NCBI GenBank assembly: GCA_011524845.1
Contig: WTJL01000213.1
Coordinates: 1 to 19,677 of the forward strand
Length of the DNA stretch: 19,677 bases
DNA from: Flavobacteriales bacterium
Lineage (GTDB): Bacteria; Bacteroidota; Bacteroidia; Flavobacteriales_D; Sanyastnellaceae
Direction: 5' to 3'
How positions within the stretch are numbered: position 1 is the stretch's first letter; every line of letters begins with the position of its first letter. The translations under genes and the position numbers were made by a program. Positions 1 through 7,486 of the stretch are shown piece after piece. The notes under the pieces were generated by a model, which saw only the letters and a list, made by a program, of their open reading frames with translations, had not been told where the DNA came from and searched no databases.

Positions 1-314
1 TCTTCCAAAACAACGCCGGAGGTGCATGGGACAACGCCAAGAAGTCCTTCGAGGCAGGCGTGGAAATCAACGGCGAGATGACCTACAAAGGTTCTGACGC
101 TCACAAAGCTGCCGTGACTGGCGACACCGTGGGTGACCCTTTCAAGGACACCTCTGGACCATCCATGAACATCCTCATCAAGTTGACGTGCCTCGTCGGT
201 TTGGTCATCGCTCCCATCTTGGGTGGCGGCCACGGCGAGGGACATGCCGAAGACGTCGACGCGAACACGGAGCGCACGGAGATTGTTGCCCATGTGAACG
301 AAAACGCACAATGA
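1..314 (+). CDS. hppA: Membrane-bound proton/sodium-pumping pyrophosphatase, C-terminal part
   Basis: This is the 3' end of an integral-membrane pyrophosphatase, which couples pyrophosphate hydrolysis to H+ or Na+ export across the inner membrane. The frame is open from base 3 and reads [14 protein letters not shown], then [20 protein letters not shown] and [12 protein letters not shown]. These are the conserved last cytoplasmic loop ([11 protein letters not shown], DxxGDPFKD) and final membrane helix of the family. After the last helix comes a short His/Glu/Asp-rich tail ([11 protein letters not shown]) that is not part of the catalytic core. The ion specificity and K+-dependence residues lie upstream of the window, so the subclass cannot be called. 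The TGA stop overlaps the ATG of the next gene (ATGA, 311-314), which suggests co-transcription and translational coupling. The family assignment is very safe. Confidence 0.95.
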   Translation, partial: FQNNAGGAWDNAKKSFEAGVEINGEMTYKGSDAHKAAVTGDTVGDPFKDTSGPSMNILIKLTCLVGLVIAPILGGGHGEGHAEDVDANTERTEIVAHVNENAQ

Positions 315-973
315 AACATTTCTTCCTCCCCCTCCTCGCAGCTGCGACACTTCTCGCGGCTTGTGGCGGCGCCACAGAGCAACCCGCAGCGTCTGACACC
401 CAAAGCGGAGACGCAGTCGAGACCAAGCTGGGCGATGGCATCTACGTCATCAACAAAGTCAAGCCCAAGGTCACCTGGGCCGCACAAAAACTGACGGGCG
501 ACGGCCACAACGGCACCTTGCACATCGAGAGCGGCAAGTTCAAGATGGACGGTGGCCAAGTGACCGAAGGCATGGTCGTGTTCGACATGGCCCGCATGGA
601 GGTCTCTGACCTGACCGGAGAAGACAAGGCCAGCCTCGAAGGCCACCTTCAGTCTGGCGACTTTTTCAACGTGGAAACGTACCCCAAGGCGGTGCTCAAC
701 GTGAGTGGCATCACCGAGGAAGGAGGTCAAGCCACGTTGGCAGCGACTTTGACCATGAACGGCAAGGCAGCCGACTACAGCATCCCTGTGACAGTGGTGG
801 AAGCGGACGTGCCAGGCGACCTCAAAGGCCTCGCCATCCAAGGCAAGTTCCTCTTGGACCGCACCAAGCACGACATCACTTACCACTCCAAGACCTTCGA
901 CGACAAGCTCGATTGGTTCATCAAGGACGAGGTGGAAGTCGGGTTCTCTGTCATTGGCGTCCCTGCCATGTAA
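311..973 (+). CDS. YceI-like domain lipoprotein
   Basis: This 220-residue protein is a predicted lipoprotein. It has a short basic start, a hydrophobic stretch, and a lipobox (residues 14-18, LLAAC) with Cys18 as the lipidation site. The start at 311 is chosen because it places this signal peptide at the N-terminus; the longer open frame upstream lies inside hppA. The mature part has the YceI features [20 protein letters not shown], a [19 protein letters not shown] motif and a closing [11 protein letters not shown] region, matching the beta-barrel lipocalin-like fold that binds isoprenoids or other lipophilic molecules in characterised members. The actual ligand is unknown. It overlaps hppA by ATGA and is followed directly by a strong terminator, so it is the last gene of that operon. 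Confidence 0.88.
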   Translation: MKHFFLPLLAAATLLAACGGATEQPAASDTQSGDAVETKLGDGIYVINKVKPKVTWAAQKLTGDGHNGTLHIESGKFKMDGGQVTEGMVVFDMARMEVSDLTGEDKASLEGHLQSGDFFNVETYPKAVLNVSGITEEGGQATLAATLTMNGKAADYSIPVTVVEADVPGDLKGLAIQGKFLLDRTKHDITYHSKTFDDKLDWFIKDEVEVGFSVIGVPAM

Positions 974-991
974 GGAACACCAACCTTTGAA

Positions 992-1028
992 CACAAAAAA
1001 GGCCCGCAGTGCGCGGGCCTTTTTTGTG
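992..1028. terminator. Bidirectional intrinsic terminator
   Basis: A 16-bp perfect inverted repeat (992-1007 with 1013-1028) has a 5-nt loop. The GC core GGCCCGC/GCGGGCC is flanked by A6 on the left and T6 on the right, so it yields a stem plus U-tract on both strands. It lies between the convergent yceI-like gene (plus) and the deoxynucleoside kinase gene (minus) and probably serves both. It is the only clear intrinsic terminator in the window. The remaining 1029-1084 holds only a weak 5-bp GGGCC/GGCCC hairpin without a U-tract. Confidence 0.93.
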
Positions 1029-1084
1029 CCTGCCCCTTCACGGGCGGGACGGTGTGAAAGGGGCCTATAGCGGCCCTCTGGACC

Positions 1085-1702
1085 TCAGCTGAAGAGGTTG
1101 TTCAACTTGCCGTCGATCGAGGTGATGATGCCGCCAAGGTCTTCTTTGTCTTCGTGGAAGTTGTTGTTGTCCACGTCGATGATCAAGAGCTCCCCCTTGG
1201 AGTAGGTGCTGATCCATGCCTCGTAGCGCTCGTTCAAGCGGTTGAGGTAGTCCAAACGGATGGCCTCCTCGTATTCCCGGCCGCGCTTTTGGATTTGTGC
1301 GACCAACGTGGGCACAGAAGCACGCAAGTACACGAGCAAGTCGGGAGGCGTCACAAACTCCTCCATGAGCTCAAACAACGAGAGGTAATTCTCGAAGTCG
1401 CGCGACGTCATCAGCCCCATGGCCTGAAGGTTGGGGGCGAAAATGTTGGCGTCCTCGTAGATGGTTCGGTCTTGGATGATGGGCTTGCCCTTCTTCTTCA
1501 TCTCGATCAACTGCGCAAAGCGCGAGCGCAAGAAGTAAATCTGCAAGTTGAACGACCACCGCGTCATGTCCTTGTAGAAATCGTTCAAGTACGGGTTGTC
1601 GTCCACCTGCTCGAAGTGAGGCGTGTAGCGGTAGTGTTTGGCCAACAGCGTCGTCAGGGTGGTTTTCCCGGAGCCGATGTTTCCTGCGATGGCGAGATGC
1701 AT
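1085..1702 (-). CDS. Deoxynucleoside kinase (dAdo/dGuo kinase type)
   Basis: This 205-residue cytoplasmic kinase of the dNK/TK2-like family phosphorylates deoxynucleosides in the salvage pathway. It shows a P-loop at residues 7-14 (GNIGSGKTT), substrate-site residues in NPYLNDFY and SFNLQIYFL, the catalytic/base-recognition segment DRTIYEDANIF, and a LID-like KRGREYEEAI near the C-terminal third. Length is typical for bacterial members. The ATG at 1702 is chosen because homologues begin directly before the P-loop. The frame is open to 1759, but that extension overlaps the promoter element at 1742-1772. It is the last gene of the minus-strand block, 76 bp after GH3, and runs into the terminator at 992-1028. 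The exact nucleoside preference cannot be read from sequence. Confidence 0.92.
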   Translation of the reverse strand: MHLAIAGNIGSGKTTLTTLLAKHYRYTPHFEQVDDNPYLNDFYKDMTRWSFNLQIYFLRSRFAQLIEMKKKGKPIIQDRTIYEDANIFAPNLQAMGLMTSRDFENYLSLFELMEEFVTPPDLLVYLRASVPTLVAQIQKRGREYEEAIRLDYLNRLNERYEAWISTYSKGELLIIDVDNNNFHEDKEDLGGIITSIDGKLNNLFS

Positions 1703-1741
1703 GGGGTCTTTGTCGTTTGTGAGAGAGGCAAAAACGGATGA

Positions 1742-1772
1742 CCAAAGTAGGTCCGGCACTGCGCCCCTGCAA
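1742..1772 (-). promoter_or_regulatory. Candidate promoter for the deoxynucleoside kinase gene
   Basis: On the minus strand, TTG (1772-1770), a 20-nt spacer, and TACTTTGG (1749-1742) match the Bacteroidota TTG/TAnnTTTG promoter with one mismatch. This is the only site in the window with a clean -33 TTG at usual spacing. The predicted transcript would carry a leader of about 35 nt to the ATG at 1702, which supports that start over the longer open frame. Confidence 0.6.
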
Positions 1773-1778
1773 GCGACG

Positions 1779-3335
1779 TCAACAGGTTGGGGATAACTCT
1801 TGCTTCGACGCCTCCTTCACCGCGACAATGCTGGCCTCGTCGTGGGTCAATCGGGGCACCTTGTGCTGTCCCCCCAACCGGTCCTTCTGTCGCAGCCAAG
1901 CGTCAAATGTCCCCACAGGGACCACCGTCAATTCCGGCATGCCGAGGGCCAAATCTCCGGTCCGTTTCGCCTTGTAGTCCCCGTTCAACGACTGCAGTTC
2001 AGCGTCGATCCGCTGGGCCAAGGAGGCACTCGGTGGCTGCATGCGCCCAGGCTGAAATTCCACCACCCATTGGTGCCCCACAGGCTTGCCAAAATCGTCC
2101 AGCACGGGCCCGGCCATGTAGTTGTACAACTCTGTGCCCATGGCGCGACACACGGTCGCAAGGGCACGGTCTGTTTGGTGCTGCATGACTTCCTCTCCCA
2201 CGAGGTTCAGGTGCGAAGTGATGCGTCCGGCCACTTGGATGCGGAGCGGAATCTTCGACGTGATGGTCACCAAATCTCCCACCAGGTAACGCCACAAACC
2301 GGCGTTGGTGGAGATGACGAGGGCGTAGGTTTGGCCTTCTTCCACTTCTCTGAATTCCAATGCTTCAGGCGACTCTTTCCCCAGTTCAGACAGCGGCACA
2401 AACTCGTAGTAGATGCCGTGGTCCATCAGAAGGGCCATGTCGTCCCTCGCCAAGTCCTCTTGGTACGCGAAGAAGCCTTCCGAAGCGTTGTACGTCTCGA
2501 GGTAGTGCATGGGCGGACACCCCGGAACGTCTGGAATCAAATTATGGAACGTGTCACGGTACGGTGCAAACCCGACTCCCCCGTGCATGTACAGCCAGAG
2601 GTTGGGCCACACGTCCCGAAGGTTGGAAGCGCCGGTGACCTCCAACACCCGTTGGGACACCAGGGACATCCAGCTCGGCACGCCCGCCAAGATGCGCACG
2701 TCTTCCTTGGCCGTCGCCTCTGCCACCGCATCCACCTTGCGCTCCCAGTCCGTCATCAGCGCGATGTCGCGGTTGGGGGTGCGCCGGGCTTCGCACCATG
2801 GCGGAAGGTGGCGGACAATGATGGCGCTGAGGTCGCCTTTGAGGGCGCTTTGGCCTTCCTTGACAAGCGCACTTGACCCGCCCAAGATGAGATGCTTCCC
2901 CTGGTACAACTGCGCTTGGGGCACCTGATGACAAAACTGTGCCAACACGTCCTTCCCGCCCTTGTAATGCCCTTGATGCAACGCGTCGGTCGTCACGGGC
3001 AACCATTTGTGGTGGTCACTCGTGGTGCCTGAGCTTTGGGCAAACCACTTGGTGACGCCCGGCCAAAGCACGTTCCGCTCGCCGTCCCGAGCCCGCAAGA
3101 TCCAGGGCTTGATGTCGTCGTAGGTCACCAACGGCACCTTCCGCACAAAATCCTTGCGACGCGCAACGTCGGACGAGGCCCGAATGCCCAAGGCGTGGCC
3201 GTACGCCGTGGAAGCCAACCCATGCATCAACCCGAGGTAGACCCCACGCTGTGCGTCGGCAGGCCTCGATTGCGCCCACAAAATGTGAGGCATCCGCGCG
3301 CCGATCAGGCGGTGAAAAATCCGGTTGGCTGGCAT
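1779..3335 (-). CDS. GH3-family acyl-adenylating protein
   Basis: This 518-residue member of the GH3 branch of the ANL adenylate-forming superfamily shows the ATP-binding signature AQSSGTTS at residues 99-106, the aromatic/acidic motif YLETYNASEGFF at 278-289, WRYLVGDL at 349-355, and the family-typical C-terminal GGQHKVPRL. Plant GH3 enzymes conjugate amino acids to auxin or jasmonate through an acyl-AMP. The substrate of Bacteroidota members is unknown, so no hormone role should be inferred. The ATG at 3335 is chosen because it gives the normal N-terminus and a promoter-like TAACTTGG lies 4 nt upstream. It follows the cysteine desulfurase gene by 26 bp and precedes the deoxynucleoside kinase gene. 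Confidence 0.9.
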   Translation of the reverse strand: MPANRIFHRLIGARMPHILWAQSRPADAQRGVYLGLMHGLASTAYGHALGIRASSDVARRKDFVRKVPLVTYDDIKPWILRARDGERNVLWPGVTKWFAQSSGTTSDHHKWLPVTTDALHQGHYKGGKDVLAQFCHQVPQAQLYQGKHLILGGSSALVKEGQSALKGDLSAIIVRHLPPWCEARRTPNRDIALMTDWERKVDAVAEATAKEDVRILAGVPSWMSLVSQRVLEVTGASNLRDVWPNLWLYMHGGVGFAPYRDTFHNLIPDVPGCPPMHYLETYNASEGFFAYQEDLARDDMALLMDHGIYYEFVPLSELGKESPEALEFREVEEGQTYALVISTNAGLWRYLVGDLVTITSKIPLRIQVAGRITSHLNLVGEEVMQHQTDRALATVCRAMGTELYNYMAGPVLDDFGKPVGHQWVVEFQPGRMQPPSASLAQRIDAELQSLNGDYKAKRTGDLALGMPELTVVPVGTFDAWLRQKDRLGGQHKVPRLTHDEASIVAVKEASKQELSPTC

Positions 3336-3339
3336 GTCG

Positions 3340-3347
3340 CCAAGTTA
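3340..3347 (-). promoter_or_regulatory. -7-like element 4 nt before the GH3 start
   Basis: TAACTTGG (3347-3340, one mismatch to TAnnTTTG) ends 4 nt before the ATG at 3335. No TTG is seen at -33 spacing, where the sequence is the 3' end of the cysteine desulfurase gene. If used, the transcript would be leaderless. Confidence 0.45.
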
Positions 3348-3361
3348 CGGGACGGAAAGGA

Positions 3362-4516
3362 TTAGGCCTCGACGGCCGCAGGGGCAAACACTTTCGCCAC
3401 GGCATCCAGGGCCAGGTCGATGTCCGCCTCGGTGGTGTAGCGAGAAAATGAGAAGCGAACACTCGCTTGGCTCGGGTCGTGAAAACCCAAGGCCCGAAGG
3501 ACATGCGACCCCATCGTCGCCCCGCTTGAGCAGGCGCTTCCACCGGAACAGGCCACGCCCTCCAAGTCGAGGAGGAACACCGCCATTCCACCGTTGGGAT
3601 GCTCCGGGAACTTGACGTTGAGGACGGTGTACAAGCGGTCCTCCAAGTGAGAATCTCCGTTGAACACCACGCCCGGGATGTGGGCTTTCAACCCCTCCAC
3701 CATGCGCGCTTTCATGGACCGAATGTGCGCTTCATGTGCCTCCATGTGTTCGAAGGCCAAATCGAACGCCCTTGCCAGCCCCACGATGCCGGCCACGTTT
3801 TCCGTGCCGCCCCGCAGCATCCGCTCTTGTCCGCCACCGACGATCATGCCGTCGATGCGCAAGGTGGGATTGACGTACAAAAACCCAGTCCCTTTGGGGC
3901 CGTGAAGTTTGTGCGCGCTGCACGTGAGGAAATCGACGTCGAGTTGCTCGAGGTTCATGGGGTAATGCCCCATGGATTGAACGGTGTCGCTGTGGAGGTA
4001 GGCGCCATGCTCCCGGCACATCGCCGCGACACGCGCCAAATCGACCATCACCCCGACTTCGTTGTTGGCGTGCATGAGCGACACCAACGTTTTGGACTTA
4101 GAAGAGGCGAGAAGAGACGCCAAATGTCCCATGTCCACGGCGCCGTCCGCATGGTGTTGGACGTGCACCACCTCCACGTCTTGACGCTCGCCCGCCACTT
4201 GGGTGGCTTTGATGACGGCGCTGTGCTCTGCAGCCGACGTCACGATGCGCGTGACCCCGAGGCACCCCACCGCCGCCTGCACGGCGTGGTTGTCCGCTTC
4301 CGTTCCGCCCGAGGTGAAGCACACCGTCCGAGGCGGCACCCCGAGCAACTTGGCAATGCTCCGGCGGCTGGTTTCCACGAGGGCCTTGGCTTTTCGGCCT
4401 GGAGCATGGGTGGACGACGGGTTGCCGTGCACCGTGTTGTACACGTCCATCATGGCCTTGACCACTTCGGGAGCCACTGGTGTCGTGGCGGCGTTGTCGA
4501 GGTAGGCGTGCATCAT
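3362..4516 (-). CDS. Cysteine desulfurase (IscS/NifS family)
   Basis: This PLP enzyme of 384 residues takes sulfur from L-cysteine for Fe-S clusters, tRNA thiolation and cofactors. It has the N-terminal YLDNAATTP, the cofactor-site FTSGGTEADN (about 67-76) and SAAEHSAV, HSDTVQSMGH, the Schiff-base lysine Lys203 in CSAHKLHGPKG, and the persulfide cysteine Cys329 in SGGSACSSG. The short active-site loop is of the IscS/NifS type rather than SufS. Two adjacent ATGs (4516 and 4513) are possible starts. The first is listed; the second gives MHAYLDNAATTP, equally family-like. The gene follows glmM by 12 bp, and its -7-like element overlaps the glmM stop codon. No iscU, iscA or regulator gene lies beside it. 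Confidence 0.95.
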   Translation of the reverse strand: MMHAYLDNAATTPVAPEVVKAMMDVYNTVHGNPSSTHAPGRKAKALVETSRRSIAKLLGVPPRTVCFTSGGTEADNHAVQAAVGCLGVTRIVTSAAEHSAVIKATQVAGERQDVEVVHVQHHADGAVDMGHLASLLASSKSKTLVSLMHANNEVGVMVDLARVAAMCREHGAYLHSDTVQSMGHYPMNLEQLDVDFLTCSAHKLHGPKGTGFLYVNPTLRIDGMIVGGGQERMLRGGTENVAGIVGLARAFDLAFEHMEAHEAHIRSMKARMVEGLKAHIPGVVFNGDSHLEDRLYTVLNVKFPEHPNGGMAVFLLDLEGVACSGGSACSSGATMGSHVLRALGFHDPSQASVRFSFSRYTTEADIDLALDAVAKVFAPAAVEA

Positions 4517-4523
4517 GGGTGGA

Positions 4524-4531
4524 CAAATTTA
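4524..4531 (-). promoter_or_regulatory. -7 element for the cysteine desulfurase gene, overlapping the glmM stop
   Basis: TAAATTTG (4531-4524) is an exact match to TAnnTTTG and lies 7 nt upstream of the first ATG. Its first three bases are the TAA stop codon of glmM. A TTC rather than TTG sits at the expected -33 position (20-nt spacer). Confidence 0.5.
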
Positions 4532-5926
4532 CACCCGAGCCGGTGCGTTTTGAAGGTGATGCTCCAACCGCCCGGCAAAACGGTCGGCCAAGGCCCGCGC
4601 CGATTCAGGCGATCCGGCCTCTGCGTAGATGCGAATGATGGGCTCCGTGTTGCTCTTTCGCAAGTGCACCCAACCTTCGTCCAAATCGAATTTGACCCCG
4701 TCGATGTCGTTGATGTCGGCGTCCTTGGTTTCGTCGCGCAACGCACGCAGTGCCGCGTCCACGTCCACTGACGGCAGGCTCATTTTGTCCTTGACCATGT
4801 GGAAATCGGGATAGGTGTTGCGCAACGCACGACACGAGGTTCCTCGGGAGGCGAGCAACGTCAAAAACAACCCAATCCCCACCAACGCATCGCGTCCGGC
4901 ATGGGACGTGGGGTAAATCACGCCCCCGTTGCCTTCCCCTCCTAGGATGGCGTCGGTGGCGCGCATTTGGGCCACCACGTTGACTTCTCCCACCGCAGCG
5001 GCGGTGTAGGTGCAACCGTGACGGGCGCTCACTTCTCTCAAGGCACGGGTGCTGCTCAAGTTGCTCACCGTGGGGCCCGGCGTGTGGGCCAGCACGTGGT
5101 CCGCAACGGCCACCAAGGTGTATTCCTCCCCAAAGAAGCTGCCGTCCTCGCACACAAAGCACAGCCTGTCCACGTCAGGGTCCACGCTGATGCCCAAATC
5201 GCAGCCCTGTCCTGTGACTGCCTCCGTGAGGTCGGTCAAATGGTGGGGCAGCGGCTCTGGGTTGTGTGCAAAATGCCCGGTAGGCTCACAGTGCACAGGC
5301 ACCACGCTCACCCCCAGCGCCTCCAACAACAGAGGGACGGCCACGCCACCGGACGAGTTCACCGCATCCACGGCGATCTTGAACCCTGCCGCGCGAATGG
5401 CCTCCGCGTCGACGAGGTCGAGGTCGAGGACATGCTGGACGTGTTGGTCAAGCCACGTGTCGTCTTGGGTGGTGGTGCCCGTGTGGTCCACGTCGGCGTA
5501 GGTCACGCCTTCGCGGGCCAAGGCCAAGACGCGGTCGCCCGCAGCAGCAGACAAAAACTCGCCCTCGGCGTTCAGCAACTTGAGGGCGTTCCACTGCTTG
5601 GGGTTGTGGGACGCCGTCAGAATGAGGCCGCCGTCGGCGTTCAAACCCGGCACCGCGAGCTCCACGGTCGGGGTCGTGCTCAAGCCCAAGTCAACGACGT
5701 CGATGCCGGACGCATTCAAGGTTCCGCAGACCACGTCGCGGACCCAAGGCCCAGAAATGCGGGCGTCACGCCCCACCACCACACGGGGTCGGCCTTCGCC
5801 TGAGTGCTGTTCCCAAACCCACGCTCCGTACCCGCTTGCGAACGTCACCACGTCGGCGGGACTGAGTCCTTCGCCTGCCTTTCCGCCCACCGTGCCGCGG
5901 ATTCCTGAGATGGATGCTATCAACAT
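4529..5926 (-). CDS. glmM: Phosphoglucosamine mutase / phosphohexomutase
   Basis: This 465-residue alpha-D-phosphohexomutase probably converts glucosamine-6-P to glucosamine-1-P for UDP-GlcNAc, peptidoglycan and LPS synthesis. It has the N-terminal SISGIRGT, the catalytic phosphoserine Ser106 in LTASHNPKQWN, the metal-binding DPDVDR with Asp249, Asp251 and Asp253, a sugar-binding GEGNGG segment, and the C-terminal phosphate-binding SNTEPIIRIY. The ATG at 5926 is chosen because homologues start a few residues before SISGIRGT, and a TACCTTGG element ends 4 nt upstream. The frame remains open to 5998 but that extension is proline/arginine-rich and unlike the family. It heads the minus-strand block. 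Phosphomannomutase activity cannot be excluded from sequence alone. Confidence 0.9.
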   Translation of the reverse strand: MLIASISGIRGTVGGKAGEGLSPADVVTFASGYGAWVWEQHSGEGRPRVVVGRDARISGPWVRDVVCGTLNASGIDVVDLGLSTTPTVELAVPGLNADGGLILTASHNPKQWNALKLLNAEGEFLSAAAGDRVLALAREGVTYADVDHTGTTTQDDTWLDQHVQHVLDLDLVDAEAIRAAGFKIAVDAVNSSGGVAVPLLLEALGVSVVPVHCEPTGHFAHNPEPLPHHLTDLTEAVTGQGCDLGISVDPDVDRLCFVCEDGSFFGEEYTLVAVADHVLAHTPGPTVSNLSSTRALREVSARHGCTYTAAAVGEVNVVAQMRATDAILGGEGNGGVIYPTSHAGRDALVGIGLFLTLLASRGTSCRALRNTYPDFHMVKDKMSLPSVDVDAALRALRDETKDADINDIDGVKFDLDEGWVHLRKSNTEPIIRIYAEAGSPESARALADRFAGRLEHHLQNAPARV

Positions 5927-5930
5927 GCCC

Positions 5931-5938
5931 CCAAGGTA
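5931..5938 (-). promoter_or_regulatory. -7-like element 4 nt before the glmM start
   Basis: TACCTTGG (5938-5931) has one mismatch to TAnnTTTG and is followed by GGGC and then the ATG at 5926. The -33 region is G-rich with no TTG. It lies in the 141-bp divergent gap shared with the TPR gene. Confidence 0.5.
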
Positions 5939-6053
5939 GCGCCACCCCACCCCCACTCGTCGGGGAGGAGCGGGCGTGGCATTTTGGATTTTTTCCACGA
6001 TTCCTGTGCATAATCCCCGGGTTCAACCGACACTTCTTCCGACCTTTGCGGTG

Positions 6054-6061
6054 TACTTTGG
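6054..6061 (+). promoter_or_regulatory. -7-like element before the TPR gene
   Basis: TACTTTGG (one mismatch) ends 6 nt before the ATG at 6068. A second candidate, GACCTTTG at 6041-6048, lies a little further upstream. Neither has a TTG at the usual -33 spacing. One of them probably drives the long TPR-comA-popT-aroE operon. Confidence 0.4.
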
Positions 6062-6067
6062 GAAGGA

Positions 6068-7483
6068 ATGCACGACGAAGGACGTCCACATCAAGGAGAA
6101 GATCAGATTCAAGCCCTGGCCAAGGCGTTTGAAGCCATGATCAACGCGGGCGAATCCAAGTTCTTCGACCACGACGATCTCGAACTCCTCATCGAGCATT
6201 ACCTCGACCGCGGGTCGGTGCGGAAAGCGCAACAAGTCCACCACTTTGCAAGTGGGTTGTACCCCGAGAGTTTGAGCTTGCAACTGCGTGAGGCCCAAAT
6301 CTTGGCCAGCAATGGAAAGCACGTGCAGGCCATTCCACGTCTCAAAAACTTGCTCTCCTTCGAGCCCCACAACGAGGAAATCCACCTGACCCTCGCCAAC
6401 ATCTACAGCCAGATGCGCGAGCACAAGTTGGCGTTGCAACACTTCAACGCCATCTTGTCGTTTGCCGATGCGGAGCTGAAGAAGGACGTCTACATCGACG
6501 TCGCGCTTGAACACGAAAACCTCGGCGAGTGGAAGCAGGCGGTTCGGGTGTTGCTGCGCGCTTTGAAGGAAGACCCCTCCAACGAGACGGCGCTTTACGA
6601 GCTCGCGTTTTGCATGGACAAAGAGGGACGCATCCAAGAGGCTGCGGACTTCTACACGACGTACCTCGACGAGCATCCATACAGCTTCGCCGCGTGGTAC
6701 AACCTTGGCAACGCCCACCAGCGCTTGGGCCGATACAAGGACGCGGTCGACGCGTACGATTTCGCGATCGCCATCGAAGACAGCTTCGCTCCCGCGTACC
6801 ACCAAAAGGCAGAGGCCCTGACGGCCATGGAACGCTTTGGCGATGCGTTGGACGTGCACCGCGAGACCCTCATGATCGACGCCCCTCAGCCCAGCACCTT
6901 TTGCTACATGGGGGAATGCCTCGAGCACTTGGGCGACCTTGACGAAGCGGAGCAGTACTACATGCAGTGCCTGGAGTTGGACGCCCATTTCCTCGAAGCC
7001 CACGTGGGCCTCGGCGTGTTGGACGACCTGCGCCAAGACCATGCCGCGGCGCTGGAGCACTTCGCCCAAGCGTTGCTGCTGCACCCCCACCATGAAGACA
7101 CCTTGCTGATGATGGCCACCGTCTTGAAAAAGATGGAACGCCATGAAGACGCAGACACCTGCTTGGTTCAACTGCTGGAACGCAACCCTAAGCACCTCGA
7201 AGCTTGGGAAGAACGCGTGGACAACATGCAAGCGTTGGAAGCCCATGAACAAGCGTTGATGTTGCTCGACAATGCCTTCGAGCACCTGCCACCCACCTCA
7301 ACGACGTTGGGGTACAAACAATTTGTAAGCCTCTTTGCCTTGCGCATGGACGGGGAAGCGTTGCGCCTTCTCGATCAATTGCTCTTGGCGGACTACGAAG
7401 GCATGAATCGGTTGTTGGAGACCTACCCTGGTCTGCTCGACGACCCGCGTGTGGCCAGCCGGTACGCACGCATGAAACCCTGA
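6068..7483 (+). CDS. Tetratricopeptide-repeat protein
   Basis: This 471-residue protein consists almost entirely of about eleven TPR-like helix pairs. Typical repeats are AAWYNLGNAHQRLGRYKDAV with AYDFAIAIED, FCYMGECLEHLGDLDEAEQYYMQCLELD and AHVGLGVLDDLRQDHAAALEHFAQALLL. There is no signal peptide or membrane segment, so it is probably a cytoplasmic scaffold or adaptor. The acidic N-terminal 50 residues are not repeat-like. A TPR protein in this position, directly before phosphosulfolactate synthase, recurs in Bacteroidota as far as I recall, but its partner is unknown. The next gene starts 3 bp after its stop. The ATG at 6068 is the first in frame after the promoter-like element. Confidence 0.87.
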   Translation: MHDEGRPHQGEDQIQALAKAFEAMINAGESKFFDHDDLELLIEHYLDRGSVRKAQQVHHFASGLYPESLSLQLREAQILASNGKHVQAIPRLKNLLSFEPHNEEIHLTLANIYSQMREHKLALQHFNAILSFADAELKKDVYIDVALEHENLGEWKQAVRVLLRALKEDPSNETALYELAFCMDKEGRIQEAADFYTTYLDEHPYSFAAWYNLGNAHQRLGRYKDAVDAYDFAIAIEDSFAPAYHQKAEALTAMERFGDALDVHRETLMIDAPQPSTFCYMGECLEHLGDLDEAEQYYMQCLELDAHFLEAHVGLGVLDDLRQDHAAALEHFAQALLLHPHHEDTLLMMATVLKKMERHEDADTCLVQLLERNPKHLEAWEERVDNMQALEAHEQALMLLDNAFEHLPPTSTTLGYKQFVSLFALRMDGEALRLLDQLLLADYEGMNRLLETYPGLLDDPRVASRYARMKP

Positions 7484-7486
7484 ACG

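Noticed and set aside
1058..1080. GGGCC/GGCCC hairpin as a second terminator
   Set aside because: Only 5 bp of stem with a 6-nt loop and no U-tract on either strand, and the strong terminator at 992-1028 is close by.
3599..4771. 390-aa plus-strand open frame opposite the cysteine desulfurase and glmM
   Set aside because: It overlaps two confident genes on the other strand and its composition (His, Arg, Val rich) is that of an antisense shadow.
6023..7285. 420-aa minus-strand open frame opposite the TPR gene
   Set aside because: Antisense mirror of the TPR coding sequence, rich in Val/His/Gln as expected from reversed codons, with no promoter or family match.
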